From Cherax quadricarinatus (lineage: Eukaryota; Arthropoda; Malacostraca; Decapoda; Parastacidae): a DNA stretch of 64,000 nt. Made by a program: the position numbers and the translations under genes. The stretch lies in NCBI RefSeq assembly GCF_038502225.1, contig NC_091382.1, forward strand, positions 14,169,714-14,233,713, read 5' to 3'. The notes beneath the pieces are model-generated. The model was given only the letters and a program-made list of their open reading frames with translations, had not been told where the DNA came from and ran no database searches. Below, in pieces: positions 1 through 12,825 of this stretch (its first letter is position 1; the number at the start of each line of letters is the position of its first letter).

Positions 1-973
1 CACTGCTGCTGCTGCCACTGCTGCTGCTGCTGCTGCTGCCTGCTGCTGCATTGCAGCTGCACTGCGACTGCTGCTGCACCGCACAGCTACTGCTGTTGCT
101 GCACTGCTGCTAGCACTGCTACTGCTGATAGCCAACACTAGTATTGCCACTGCTGCTACTACTGCTGCTACTGCTACTGCTGCTACTACTGCTGCTACTT
201 CTGCTGCTACTACTACTACTGCTACTACTATTGCTGATGCCACTACTGCTACTGCTACCTGCCACTGCCACTGCCACTGTTATGCTGCTGCTACTGCAAC
301 AGCCACTGCAGCCACTGCACTGCTGCCACTGCTACTGCTGCTGCTTCTGCTGCTGCTGCTGCCACTGCTGCTGCTGCTGCTGCTGCTACTGTGCTGCTGA
401 TTACCACTGCTACCACCAGCTGCTGTACTACTACTATCACTGCTACTGCTGCTCCTGCTGCCACTGCACTACTACTGCTACTGCCTGCTGCTGCTGCTGC
501 CACTGTTACTGCCACTACTGCTGTTGCTGCTGTTTCACTGCTGCCTGGTACTGCTGCCTGCCAACAACACACTACTGCCACTGCTATTATACTACTACCA
601 CTACTACTACTGCTGCTGCTACTGCCACTACTGCTAGTGCTACTACCACTGCTACTAGTGCTGCTAAGGCTACTAGTACCACACTATACCACTATTGCTA
701 ATTCTACTGTGTACACTCTTCTGCTGCTGCTAACTACTGCCACGACTGCTACTGCTCCTGCCATTTCACTGCACTACTACTGCCACTGACTACTATATTG
801 CTGCTTCGTAAACACTGCTGCCCGTGCTGCTGCTGTTGCTGCTGCAGGCTGCTGCTGCAGACAGTGTGTGCAACAGCATGTGCTGCTGCTACTGCTGCTG
901 CTCCTGCTGCTGCGTACCGCACTGCTGCAGTGCTGCCACCTGCTGCCACTGCTGATGCTGCCACTGCTGCTGC

Positions 974-1015
<42 letters not shown>

Positions 1016-2105
1016 GCTGCTGCTGCTGCTGCTGCCGCTGCTGCAGTACTGCTGCTGCTGCTGCCACTGCTGCTGCTGCTGGCTGCTGCTGCCGCTGCTG
1101 CTGCTGCTGCTGCTATGTGCTGGTGTGCCTGCTGCTGCCGCCATTTGTAGCTGCTGTTGCTGCTGCTGTCATACTGCTGCTGCTTGTCTGCTGCCACTGC
1201 TGCTGCTTCTGCTTCTTCTGCTGCTGCTGCTGCTACTGCTGCTGCTGCTGCTGCTGCCACTGCTGCTCCTGCCACTGTTATGCCACTACTGCCGCTACTG
1301 TTCACTGCTACTGCTGGTGCTGCTGCTGCTGCTGCTGCTATTGCCACTGGTGCTCAGCTGTTGCCGTGCCACTGCCATGCCTGCTGCTGCTGCTGCACTG
1401 CTGCTGCTGTGCTGCTGCTGCCGCACTGCTGCTGCTGCTGCCGCTGCTGCTGCTGCTGCTGCTATGGGTGCTGCTGCTGCTGCTGCCTTGCTGCCACTGC
1501 TGCTGCTGCTGCTGTGCTGCTGCCTGCCGTTGCTGGCTGCTAGCACTGCTGCTGCTGCCCACTTGCTGCTGCCGCCTGCTGATGCTGCTGCCACTGCTGC
1601 TAGTGCTGCCACACTGCTGCCACTACTGCTACTACCACTGTTATAGATTCTGCTACTGCTGCTTACACTGCTGCTGCAACACTCTGCTGCCACTGCTGCT
1701 ACTGCTCCTGCGACTACTGTTTTCTGCTGCCACTGCAGCTGCTACTGTTGCTGCTTCACTAGCACTGCTGCCAATGCTGTACTGTGCTGCTACTGCTGCC
1801 ACTGCAGGCAATGATGTGCTGCTGCTTATGGTGTACTGCTGCTGCTACTGCTACTCCTGCTGCTACCCAGCTACCACTGCTGCTGCCTGCTGATGCTGCC
1901 TGCTGCCACTGCTGCTGCTGCTCTTTTCTGCTGCTGCTGCTGCTGCTGCCACTGCTGCAGCTGCTACTACCACTCTCTGCACTGGTTCTACCACTACTAC
2001 TACCACTACTACTGCTAGTACTACTACTAATACTACTACTAATACTGCTATTACCACTACTACTACCACTGCTACTGCTACTATTACTACTATTACTACT
2101 ATTAC
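1..2105. repeat. CTG/CTA triplet-repeat desert, left part
   Basis: Almost every base belongs to GCT/ACT/CTG/CTA-type triplets in impure blocks, broken by isolated CCA, CCT or TGT triplets. All frames read as homopolymer-like Leu, Ala, Cys, Thr, Ser or Gln runs; these are translation artefacts of the triplets. Pure CTG runs such as about 970-1013 could form slipped hairpins. I see no exon, splice pair or unique sequence here. Confidence 0.95.
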
Positions 2106-2232
2106 TATTTGCGTGCAGCCAGCAGCAACAGCCTGGTTGATCAGGCTCTGATCCACCAGGAGGCCTGGTCACAGACCGGGCCGCGGGGGCGTTGACCCCC
2201 GGAACTCTCTCCAGGTAAACTCCATGTAAACT
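2106..2232 (+). mobile_element. LINE 3'-end fragment inside the triplet repeat
   Basis: About 125 bp of non-triplet, GC-rich sequence containing GGTTGATCAGGCTCTGATCC and a CGCGGGGGCGTTGACCCCCG core. It is the reverse complement of the 3' end of the minus-strand LINE at 3986-5208 (same GTCAACGCCCCCGCGGCCCGG block near 4041-4061), so this copy lies in sense orientation on the + strand. It ends in the same CTCCAGGTAAACTCC tail. Triplet repeat resumes on both sides, so it interrupted an existing array or the array grew around it. Confidence 0.85.
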
Positions 2233-2915
2233 ACTACCACTACTACTGCTGCTGCTGCTCATGCACTGCTACTGCTACTGCTACTGCTGCACTGCTGCTG
2301 CTGCTAGACTGCTACTGCTACTGCTACTGCCACTGCTACTGCTGCACTGTTGCTACTGCTGTTCACTGCTACTGCCACTACTGGTACTGCTGCTACTGCT
2401 ACTGCTTTTACTGCTACTACCACCACTGCTGCTGCTACTGCCGCACAGCTGCACTGCTGCTGCCATTGCTGCTGCTACTGCTGCTGCTGCTGCCACTGCT
2501 GCTGCTGCCACTGTTGCTGCTAGCACTGCTACTACTGCCACTGCTGCTGCTAGCACTGCACTGTGCTGCTGCTGCCAACGCTGCCTGCTGTTGTTGCTGC
2601 TGCAGCTGCTGCTGCCTGCCACTGCCTCTGCTGCCTTGCTGCCGCTGCTGCTGCCACCGCTGTTGCTGCAACTGGCCCACTGCTACTGCTGCTGCCACTG
2701 CTGCTACTGCTGCTGCTATCCTTTATTACTGCTGCTGCTGCTGCCACTGCTGCTGCTGCTGCTGCTGTGCCTGCTGCTGCTGCTGGCTGCTGCCACCACC
2801 TTTCTACTACTGCTCCTGCTACTGCCTGCTGTGCTGCTGCTGCCACTGTGCTGAAAGCTGTGCTCTGCTGCTGGCCCGGTGCTGCTGCTGCGCTGCCTTG
2901 CTGCCTGCACTGCTG

Positions 2916-2952
<37 letters not shown>

Positions 2953-3930
2953 TCTGGTTAATATGCTGTTGCTGCTGTGCTGCCACTGCTGCTGCTGCCA
3001 TTGCCTGCTGCTGCTGCTGCTGCTGCTGCTGCACTGCTGCTGCTGCTGCTGCTGTCATAACTGCTGCTGCTGCTGCTGCTCCTGCGATTGCTGCGGCTGC
3101 ACTGCTGCTGCTGCCACTGCTGCTGCCAGTGACCTGTACCACCACTGCTGCTGCCACTGCTACTGCTGCTGGTGCTGCTGCTGCTGCTGCTTTGCTGCAC
3201 TGCTGCTGCTGCTACTATACTGCTATTGCCACTACTGCTGTACTGCTGCTGCTACTACTGGGGCTGTGCCTCTTCTGCTGCTGCTACTGCTGCTACTGCT
3301 GCTGCTGCTGCTGCCTGCTGCACTGCTGCGCTGCTGCTGCCGCTGCTGCTGCTACTGCTGCTGCCTTTTCTGCATTGCTGCTACTGCTGCTGCCCACTGC
3401 TGCCACTGCTGCTGCACTGCTGCTACTGCTGCTATCTTGCTGCTACTGCTGTTGCTGCCACTGCTGCTACTGTACTGCTGCTGCTGCGCCACTGCTGCTG
3501 CTGCTACTGCACTGCTACTGCTGCTGCTCTGCCCTGCTGCTGCTACTGCTGCTGCTGGCGCTGCTGCTGCTGCTACTGCTGCTGCCTGCTGCTGCTGCTG
3601 TGCGCACTACTGCTGCCACTGCTGCCTCTGCTGCTGCCTGCTGCTGCCACTGCTGCTGCTGCTGCTGCTGCTGCCACTGCTGCTGCTGCCACTGCACTGC
3701 TGCTCTCTTTGCCACTGCTGCCTGCCACTACTACTACTACTACTACTACTACTGCCACTACTACTACTACTACTGCCACTACTACTACTACTACTACTAC
3801 TGCTACTGCCACTACTACTACTACCACTACTACTACTACTACTGCTACTACTACCACTACTACTACTGCCACTACTACTACTATTACTACTACTACTACC
3901 ACTACTACTACTACTACTACTACTTCCAAC
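2233..3930. repeat. CTG/CTA triplet-repeat desert, right part
   Basis: Continuation of the same compound triplet array. The composition shifts from CTG-rich to nearly pure CTA/ACC triplets after about 3725 (ACTACTACTACC type), ending at TTCCAACGC near 3930. No coding evidence; the long open frames are caused by the three-base period. Confidence 0.95.
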
Positions 3931-3985
3931 GCTACTATAAATATCAAAGTTTTATGTTGTTTATAGAAATGTTCTCAGGATCATT

Positions 3986-5208
3986 TTAATTAAGTATACC
4001 TGGAGTTTACCTGGAGTTTACCTGGAGAGAGTTCCGGGGGTCAACGCCCCCGCGGCCCGGTCTGTGACCAGGCCTCCTGCTGGATCAGCGCCTGATCAAC
4101 CAGGCTGTTACTGCTGGCTGCACGCAAACCAACGTACGAGCCACAGCCCGGCTGATCAGGAACTGACTTTAGGTGCTTGTCCAGTGCCAGCTTGAAGACT
4201 GCCAGGGGTCTGTTGGTAATCCCCCTTATGTGTGCTGGGAGGCAGTTGAACAGTCTCGGGCCCCTGACACTTATTGTATGGTCTCTTAACGTGCTAGTGA
4301 CACCCCTGCTTTTCATTGGGGGGATGTTGCATCGTCTGCCAAGTCTTTTGCTTTCGTAGTGAGTGATTTTCGTGTGCAAGTTCGGTACTAGTCCCTCTTG
4401 GATTTTCCAGGTGTATATAATCATGTATCTCTCCCGCCTGCGTTCTAGGGAATAGAGGTTCAGGAACCTCAAGTGCTTCCAGTAATTGAGGTGTTTTATC
4501 TCCGTTATGCGCGCCGTGAAAGTTCTCTGTACATTTTCTAGGTGAGCAATTTCACCTGCCTTGAAAGGTGCTGTCAGTGTGCAGCAATATTCCAGCCTAG
4601 ATAGAACAAGTGACCTGAAGAGTGTCATCATGGGCTTGGCATCCCTCGTTTTGAAGGTTCTCATTATCCATCCTGTCATTTTTCTAGCAGATGCGATCGA
4701 TACAATGTTATGGTCCTTGAAGGTGAGATCCTCCGACATGATCACTCCCAGGTCTTTGACGTTGGTGTTTCGCTCTATTTTGTGGCCAGAATTTGTTTTG
4801 TACTCTGATGAAGATTTAATTTCCTCGTGTTTACCATATCTGAGTAATTGAAATTTCTCATCGTTGAACTTCATATTGTTTTCTGCAGCCCACTGAAAGA
4901 TTTGGTTGATGTCCGCCTGGAGCCTTGCAGTGTCTGCAATGGAAAACACTGTCATGCAGATTCGGGTGTCATCTGCAAAGGAAGACACGGTGCTTTGGCT
5001 GGCATCCTTGTCTATGTCAGATATGAGGATGAGGAACAAGATGGGAGCGAGTACTGTGCCTTGTGGAACAGAGCTTTTCACCGTGCCTGCCTAGGACTTG
5101 ACTCTGTTGACTACTACTCACTGTGTTCTGTTAGTGAGGAAATTATAGATCCATCGACCGACTTTTCCTGTTATTCCTTTAGCAACATACAAATGAGATA
5201 CAATTCCT
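3986..5208 (-). pseudogene. 5'-truncated, decayed non-LTR retrotransposon (CR1/Jockey-like RT C-terminal part)
   Basis: Reading the minus strand, 5081-4041 is a 346-residue open stretch beginning at the RT palm: VPQGTVLAPILFLILISDID, then the catalytic box as FADDTRI, then the thumb and C-terminal tail (VKDLGVIMSEDLTFKDH, SRLEYC, LENVQRTFTARI, LNLYSLERRRERYMI). Upstream, 5205-5118 still reads as RT (GITGKVGRWIYNFLTNRTQ), but two in-frame stops (TGA, TAG) separate it from the palm, so the copy is dead. Endonuclease and fingers are absent: 5' truncation at about 5208. The 3' end carries TACCTGGAG-type tail repeats at 3994-4030. The same 3' end recurs at 2106-2232 and 43420-43660. The clade is an estimate from motif style; CR1, Jockey and related groups are not separable by eye. 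Confidence 0.88.
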
Positions 5209-5373
5209 GAGATCAAGAGCAAGAGCCCCTCACCAGTGTCAAGGAACCTGCCTTGAGGTCTGCTCGCTTGTGGAAATTTTGCTCGCGTATGGAAGCAAAA
5301 AATCGGCCCATCGACTGCTCGTATTTGGAAAAACTCGCAAGTGGACACTCTCGCAAGTGGAGGTTCCACTGTA
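5209..5373. mobile_element. Composite repeat: dispersed-repeat fragment plus pogo/Tigger-like terminal sequence
   Basis: 5211-5262 (GATCAAGAGC...CACCAGTGTCAAGG) is the reverse complement of part of the dispersed repeat at 32985-33030. From about 5263 to 5371 the minus strand begins CAGTGGAACCTCCACTTGCG, preceded by TA (5372-5373), followed by repeated CTTGCGAG-like words. CAGTGGAACCTC after a TA dinucleotide resembles pogo/Tigger DNA-transposon termini. Only one end is visible and no transposase is present. Confidence 0.5.
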
Positions 5374-5436
5374 TTTCCTTACACCAGTTGTCCATATTTT
5401 TGTAATACTGCAAGTCTGAGTTAAAGTTTGTTAAGA

Positions 5437-8400
5437 ACAACCATGGTACAGTACTGTGACTGAAACAACCATGGTACAATACTGTGACTGGAACAACCAT
5501 GGTACAATACTGTGACTGGAACAACCATTGCACAATACTGTGACTGGAACAACCATGGTACAATACTGTGACTGGAACAACCATGGTACAATACTGTGAC
5601 TGGAACAAGCATGGTACAATACTGTGACTGGAACAAGCATGGTACAATACTGTTACAGGAACAACCATGGTCCAATACTGTGACTGGAACGACCATGGTA
5701 CAATACTGTGACTGGAACAACCATGGTACAATACTGTGACTGGAACAACCATGGTACAATACTGTGACTGGAACAAGCATGGTACAATACTGTGACTGGA
5801 ACAATCATGGTACAATGCTGTTACTGGAACAACCATGGTCCAATACTGTGACTGGAACGACCATGGTACAATACTGTGACTGGAACAACCATTGTACAAT
5901 ACTGTGACTGGAACAACCATGGTACAATACTGTGACTGGAACAACCATGGTACAATACTGTGACTGGAACAACCATGGTACAATACTGTGACTGGAACAA
6001 CCATGGTCCAATACTGTGACAGGAACAACCATGGTACAATACTGTGACTGGAACAACCATGGAACAATACTGTGACTGGGACAACCATGGTACAATACTG
6101 TGACTGGAACAACCATGGTCCAGTACTGTGACTGGAACAACCATGGTACAATACTGTGACTGGAACAATCATGGTACAATACTGTGACTGGAACAACCAT
6201 GATCCAACACTGTGACTGGAACAACCATGGTATAATACCATGACTGAAACAATCATGGTACAGTACTGTTACTGGAACAACCATGGTTCAATACTGTGAC
6301 TGGAACAACCATTGTACAATACTGTGACTGGAACAACCATGGTCCAATACTGTGACTGGAACAACCATTGTACAATACTGTGACTGGAACAACCATGGTC
6401 CAATACTGTGACTGGAACAACTATTGTACAATACTGTGACTGGAACAACCATGGTACAATACTGCGACTGGTACAATACTGTGACTGGAACAACCAAGGT
6501 ATAATACTGTGAATGGAACAACCATGGTACAATACTGCGACTGGTACAATACTGTGACTGGAACAACCATGGTATAATACTGTGACTGGAACAACCATGG
6601 TACAATACTGTGACTGGTACAATACTGTGACTGGAAAAACCATGGTACAATACTGTGGCTGGAACAACCATGGTCCAATGCTGTGACTGGAACAACCATG
6701 GTGCAATACTGTGACTGGAACAACCATGGTACAATACTGTGACTGGAACAACCGTGATCCAATACTGTGACTGGAACAACCATGGTACAATACTGTGACT
6801 GGAACAACCATGGTACAATACTGTGACTGGAACAACCATGGTCCAATACTGTGACTGGAACAACCATGGTCCAATACTGTGACTGGAACAACCATTGTAC
6901 AATACTGTGATGGAACAACCATGGTACAATACTGTGACTGGAACAACCATGGTATAATACTGTGACTGGAACAACCATGGTGCAATACTGTGACTGGCAC
7001 AAGCATGGTACAATACTGTGACTGGTACAATACTGTGACTGGAACAACTATGGTACAATACTGTGACTGGCACAAGCATGGTGCAATATTGGTACAATAC
7101 TGTGACTGGAACAACCATGGTACAATACTGTGACTGTAACAATACTGCGAATGTAACAATACTGTGACTGGAACAATACTTTGACTGGAACAACACTGTG
7201 ATTGGAACAATACTGTGACTGGTAAAATACTGTTACTGGTGCAATAATGTGGATGGAGCATATCTGTTACTGGTACAATACTGTGACTAGTACAAAACTG
7301 TGACTGGTACAGTACTGTGACTGTAACAATACTGTGACTGGAACATTACTTTGATTGGAACAGTTCTGTGACTGGTACAATACTGTGGTGCAATAATGTG
7401 AATGGTCATAGCTGTTACTGGTACAATACTGTGACTGGTAGAATACTGTGATTGGTACAATACTGCGACTGTAACAATACTGTGACTGGCATAATACTGT
7501 GAGTGGAACAATACTGTGACTGTAACAATACTGTGACTCTAACAGTACTGAGACTGTAGCAATACTGTGACTGTAACAATACTGTGACTGTAACGATACT
7601 GTGACTGTAGCAATACTGTGACTGTAACAATATTGTGACTGTAACAATGATGTGACTGTTACAACACTGAGATTGTAACAATACTGTGACTGTAAGGATA
7701 CTGTGACTGTAACAATATTGTGACTGTAACAATACTGTGACTGTAACAATACTGTGACTGTAACAATACTGTGATTGTAACAATACTTTGACTGTAACAA
7801 TGCTGTGACTAACAATACTGTGACTGGAACAATGCTGTGACTGTAACAATACTGTGACTGTAACAATACTGTGACTGGAACAATACTGTGACTGTAACAA
7901 TACTGTGACTGGAACAATACTGTTACTGCAACAATACTGTGACTGTAACAATACTGTGACTTTAACAATACTGTGACTGGAACAATACTGTGACTGGAAC
8001 AATACTGTGGCTGTAACAATACTGTGACTGTAACAATACTGTGACTGGAACAATACTGTGACTGTAACAATACTGTGACTGGAACAATACTGTTACTGCA
8101 ACAATACTGTTACTGTAACAATACTGTGACTTTAACAGTACTGTGACTGTAACAATACTGTGACTGTAACAGTTCTGTGTTTGTAACAATACTGTGACTG
8201 TAACAATACTGTGACTGTAACAATACTGTGACTATAACAATACTGTGACTGTAACAATACTGTGACTATAACAATACTGTTACTGTAACAATACTGTGAC
8301 TATAACAATACTGTGACTGTAACAATACTGTGACTGTAACAATACTGTGACTGTAACAATACTGTGACTATAACAATACTGTGACTGTAACAATACTGTG

Positions 8401-10635
8401 ACTGTAACAATACTGTGACTGTAACAATACTTTGACTGTAACGATACTGTGACTGTAACAACATTGTGGCTGGAATAATACTGTGACTGTAACAATATTA
8501 TGCCTTTAACAATACTGTAACTATAACAATACTGTGACTGTAACAATACTGTGACTGTAACAGTTCTGTGTCTGTAACAATACTGTGACTGTAACAATAT
8601 TGTGACTGTAACAATATTGTGACTAACAATACTGTGACTGTAACACAACTATGACTGTAACAATACTGTGACTGTAACAGTTCTGTGTCTGTAACAGTAC
8701 TGTGACTGTAACAATACTGTGACTGTAACAATACTATGACTGTAACAATACTGGGTCTGTAACAATACTGTGGCTGTAACAATACTATGACTGTAACAAT
8801 ACTGTGACTGTAACAATACTGTGACTGTAACAATACTGTGACTGTAACAATACTGTGACTGGAACAATACTCTGTCTGTATCAATGCAGTGTCTGGAACA
8901 ATACTGTGACTGGAACAATTCTGTAAGTGGAACAATACTGTGACTGGAACAATAATGTGTCTGGAACAATACTGTGACTGGAACAATACTGTGTCTGGAA
9001 CAATACTGTGACTGTAACAATACTGTGTCTGGAACAATACTGTGACTGGAACAATACTGTGTCTGGAACAATACTGTAAGTGGAACAATATTGTAAGTGG
9101 AACAATACTGTGAGAGGAACAATACTGTGTCTGGAGTAATACTGTGTTTGGAACATTACTGTGACTGGAACAATACTGTGTATGGAACAATACTGTGGCT
9201 GGAATAATAATATAAGTGGAACAATACTGTGACTGTAACAATACTGTGACTGTAACAATACTGTGCCTGTAACAATACTGTGACTGTAACAGCACTTTGT
9301 CTATATCAATACTGCGTCTGGAACAATACTGTGTATGGAACAATACTGTGACTGTAACAACACTCTGTCTGTATTAATACTGTGTCTGGAACAATTCTGT
9401 GACTGGAACAATACTGTGTCTGGAACAATACTGTGTCTGGAACAATACTGTGTCTGGAACAATACTGTAAGTGGAACAATACTGTGATTGGAACGCTACT
9501 TTGTCTGGAACAATACTGTGTCTGGAACAATACTGTAAGTGGAACAATACTGTGACTGGAACAATGCTGTGTCTGGAACAATACTGTAAGTGGAACAATA
9601 CTGTGTCTGGAACAATGCTGTGTCTGGAACAATACTGTAAGTGGAACAATACTGTGACTGGAACAATACTGTGTCTGGAACAATACTGTGTCTGGAACAG
9701 TACTGTGTCTGAAACAATACTGTGTCTGGAACAATACTGTAAGTGGAACAATACTGTGACTGGAACAATGCTGTGTCTGGAACAATACTGTAAGTGGAAC
9801 AATACTGTGTCTGGAACAATGCTGTGTCTGGAACAATACTGTAAGTGGAACAATACTGTGACTGGAACAATACTGTGTCTGGAACAGTACTGTGTCTGGA
9901 ACAATACTGTGTCTGGAACAATACTGTAAGTGGAACAATATTGTGACTGGAACAATACTGTAAGTGGAACAATACTGTGACTGGAACAATACTGTAAGTG
10001 GAACAATACTGTGACTGGAACAATACTGTGTCTGAAACAGTACTGTGTCTGGAATAATACTGTGTCTGGAACAATACTGTAAGTGGAACAATACTGTGAC
10101 TGGAACAATACTGTAAGTGGAACAATGCTGTGTCTGGAACAATACTGTAAGTGGAACAATACTGTGTCTGGAACAATACTGTGTCTGGAACAATACTGTA
10201 AGTGGAACAATACTGTGTCTGGAACAATACTGTAAGTGGAACAATACTGTGTCTGGAACAATACTGTAAGTGGAACAATACTGTGTCTGGAACAATACTG
10301 TAAGTGGAACAATACTGTGACTGGAACAATACTGTGACTGGAACAATACTGTGACTGGAACAATACTGTGTCTGGAACAATACTGTGTCTGGAAAAATAC
10401 TGTGTCTGGAACAATACTGTGTCTGGAACAATACTGTGTCTGGAACAATACTGTAAGTGGAACAATACTGTGTCTGGAACAATACTGTAAGTGGAACAAT
10501 ACTGTGACTGGAACAATACTGTAAGTGGAACAATACTGTGTCTGGAACAATACTGTAAGTGGAACAATACTGTGACTGGAACAATACTGTAAGTGGAACA
10601 ATACTGTGACTGGAACAATACTGTGACTGGAACAA
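5437..10635. repeat. 5.2-kb minisatellite, 28-bp and 17-bp related units
   Basis: One family with three zones. 5437 to about 7250: 28-bp unit built as AACAACCATGGTACAATACT plus GTGACTGG. About 7110-8880: 17-bp unit TAACAATACTGTGACTG. About 8860-10635: 17-bp units alternating GACTGG, GTCTGG and GTAAGTGG after AACAATACT. The 28-mer equals the 17-mer plus an 11-bp CCATGGTACAA-type insertion. Long open frames on both strands (for example HSIVPWLFQSQYCT-like) come from unit periodicity with few stops. The right edge (10622-10648, GTGACTGGAACAATACA then ATAACCCGCACAT) matches the one-sided extension of a PLE-type insertion at 62498-62530. Confidence 0.95.
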
Positions 10636-10808
10636 TACAGATATAACCCGCACATAGTGTACACTACATTATAAAATAATATACTTTAAACTGATATAAA
10701 TCACTACTACGCCTACTACTACTGCTACTTTTACTACACACTACTATATATATGAAGTAATATCTCAGTCTTATAAGTGTTGTGCTGTTATGTTAATTTT
10801 ACAGTTCC

Positions 10809-10873
10809 TTGATAATGTGAGAAATCACGAAAGCGCTTGTAAGTTCACAATTTTTTCAAAGCAGTTGTTTTAA
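10809..10873 (+). mobile_element. PLE terminal-repeat piece with hammerhead-like core
   Basis: TTGATAATGTGAGAAATCAC followed by GAAAGCGCTT. The segment GTGA-GAAA-TCAC can form a short stem directly before GAAA, the order seen in hammerhead ribozyme cores, although the first box is TGATAAT rather than CTGATGA. The same sequence occurs at 62326-62395 (stem GTGA-GAAG-TCAC, loop changed and stem kept). It lies next to PLE reverse transcriptase sequence at both sites, so a PLE terminal repeat is likely. Catalysis is not shown. Confidence 0.55.
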
Positions 10874-10924
10874 AGTTATTAATTAGTGAAAGTATATCAA
10901 AAATCTTTTCATGGTAAAGGAGAA

Positions 10925-11690
10925 TTAATATATTTTTAGATGAATATTACTGTTTTTTCTGTTTTGAATTTTAAAAAGTATTTTAGATCATTAACTATTT
11001 CATAAATCTTCAAGATTTCTTTATCTATGAACTCTGGGCTGCTAATATGCAGAGATCTGAAAAACACTGATAATAATTCAGAATAATAATAATAATAATT
11101 CAGAAAGTTTAACTCTATCATGGGAAGGATAATATTGCATATCAGATCAGATATTTCTTGGTTTTCTGTAAATTTTAAACTTAAAGTCATAATTCATCTT
11201 AATAATTTATACATCTAGAAAAGGAAATGAGTTATTTTGCTCAAACTCAGCAGTAAAATTTATGAAATGAGTTAGATTATTTAATTTAACAAGAAAATGG
11301 CTAAAACTTATAATCTTAGGCAAAATACATAAAACATTGTCAACATATCTATACCATTTTGCTCTGTTGGGAAGGATTTTGTTAACCAGTTTTTTTCAGA
11401 ATATTCCGTGTAGAAGTTGTTAAGGACAGGTGAGAGAGGATTTCCCATTGACATACCAAACTTCTGAGTGTAAAACTCGCCATTAATCACAGACTTGGCA
11501 TCAACAATATAGAGTTTAATAAACTCAATGATTGTAGGTACTGACTATGGTAAATCTTAAGAAGTTGTAGAGAAAATAAATTTAATAAATCATCACCTGG
11601 AACTTTTATATACAAAGAAGTAACATCAGAACTAAGCAGACTGTAGGAATTTAAATAAGTTATGGTACTTTATCACTAAATTTATATTGT
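10925..11690 (-). pseudogene. Penelope-like element RT, C-terminal part (decayed)
   Basis: Minus-strand reading gives, in order with frame breaks, SSDVTSLYIKVPGDDLLNL (about 11640-11580), FYTQKFGMSMGNPLSPVLNN (11475-11410), and SLHISSPEFIDKEI near 11050. These match the Penelope-like RT pattern: DV.SL..KVP, then G..MG.PLSPVL, then a C-terminal .SPEFID. block. The paralogue at 62745-63782 has SFDVNSLITKVPANDLL at the matching place. Stops and frameshifts show it is inactive. Together with 12690-12825, 13682-13955 and 14613-14715 it is one minus-strand PLE broken by later insertions and expansions. Confidence 0.85.
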
Positions 11691-12470
11691 TTATAACTTA
11701 TTACGGATTGCGAAAAGGATTTTTACAGATTGCAAAAAGGATTTAGGAGTTCTGGTTAGTAGTAATCTAACACCAAGAAAACAGTGCATTAGTGTTTGCA
11801 ATAAAGCTAACAGAACTCTTGGTTTCCTATCAAGAAGTATAAATAATAGAAGTCCTCAGGTTGTTCTTCAACTCTATATATCCTTGGTTAGGTCTCATTA
11901 AGATTATGCTGCTCAGTTTTGGTCACCGTATTACAGAATGGATATAAATGCTCTGGAAAACGTACAAAAGAGGATGACAAAATTGTTCCTATGTATCAGA
12001 AATCTTTCCTATGAGGACAGACTGAGGCCCTGAATCTGCACTCTCTAGAAAGGCTTAGAATTAGGGAGGATATGATTGAGGAGTATAAATGGAAAACAGG
12101 AATTAATAAAGAGGATGTAAATAGCGTGCTGAAAATATCTAACACAGACATGACTCGCAGCAATGGGTTTAAATTGGAAAAAAATCAGATTCAGGATGGA
12201 TATAGGAAAGCACTGGTTTGGTAATAGAGTTGTGGATGAGTGGAACAAACTCCCGAGTACCGTGTAGTTTTAAAAATAGGTTGGATAAATACATGAGTGG
12301 GTGTGGGTGGGTGTAAGTTGGACCTAACTAGCTTGTGCTACTAGGTCGGATGCAGTGCTTCTCCCTTAAGTGACGTGTTTGATTTCACAAGGTCAAGGCA
12401 CTGGCTTAAGCCGGTGGGAGAACTGGAGCTGCCTCGCATAGACCAGTAGGCCTGTTGCAGTGTTCCTTCT
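11691..12470 (+). pseudogene. 5'-truncated LINE RT C-terminus inserted in the PLE
   Basis: Plus-strand conceptual reading with frameshifts: DLGVLVSSNLTPRKQCISVC (about 11750-11800), NKANRTLGFLSRSINNRS, LYISLVRSH, ALENVQKRMTKLF, LNLHSLERLRIREDM and later SNGFKL. This is the C-terminal region of a non-LTR RT, a different lineage from 3986-5208. No catalytic core remains, so it is a dead 5'-truncated copy. It splits the minus-strand PLE between the RT blocks at 12690-12825 and 10925-11690, so it inserted after the PLE. Confidence 0.8.
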
Positions 12471-12690
12471 TTCTTATGTTCTTATGAGGGAAAATATTCT
12501 ATTAGTGGGTTGGATTTGTGAAGGACCTGCCTAGTATGGGCCAACAGGCCTGCTGCAGTGCTCCTACTTTCTTATGTTCTTATGACGGAAAATATTCTAT
12601 TAGTGGGATGGATTTATGAAGGACCTGCCTAGTATGGGCCAACAGGCCTGCTGCAGTGCTCCTACTTTCTTATGTTCTTATGTTCTAACA
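12471..12690 (+). repeat. LINE 3'-UTR tail, two ~98-bp direct copies
   Basis: Two near-identical copies of a segment with GACCTGCCTAGTATGGGCC and CAACAGGCCTGCTGCAGTGC, each ending in the short tail TTCTTATGTTCTTATG. The second copy differs by a few bases (GAGGG/GACGG, GGTTGG/GGATGG). It follows the LINE RT fragment and is best read as its duplicated 3' end. Confidence 0.75.
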
Positions 12691-12825
12691 TTAAAATTTG
12701 AAATTTTTCCAACAACTGGGCTCAACATATCTACTAGAGATTTAGATAATTTATAGAAAACTGGAGTTATGGAGATAATAATGGCTCTGACTGGATTATC
12801 TGGTTTGTTTTTTTAAATAATTCTT
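12690..12825 (-). pseudogene. Penelope-like element RT, middle block
   Basis: Minus strand from about 12812 reads KNKPDNPVRAIIISITPVFY, then KLSKSLVDMLSPVVGK. This is the PLE RT motif 'K.HKP.NP.RPIVSSI.SP.Y.LAK.L...L.P' and aligns with KTYKPGNSVRSVISSIGSV in the second PLE at about 63525-63585. It is the next coding block of the same broken PLE as 10925-11690. Confidence 0.85.

Noticed and set aside
5437..10635. CRISPR-like regular repeats
   Set aside because: Units are contiguous with no distinct spacers, and the genome is eukaryotic. The same holds for the other arrays.
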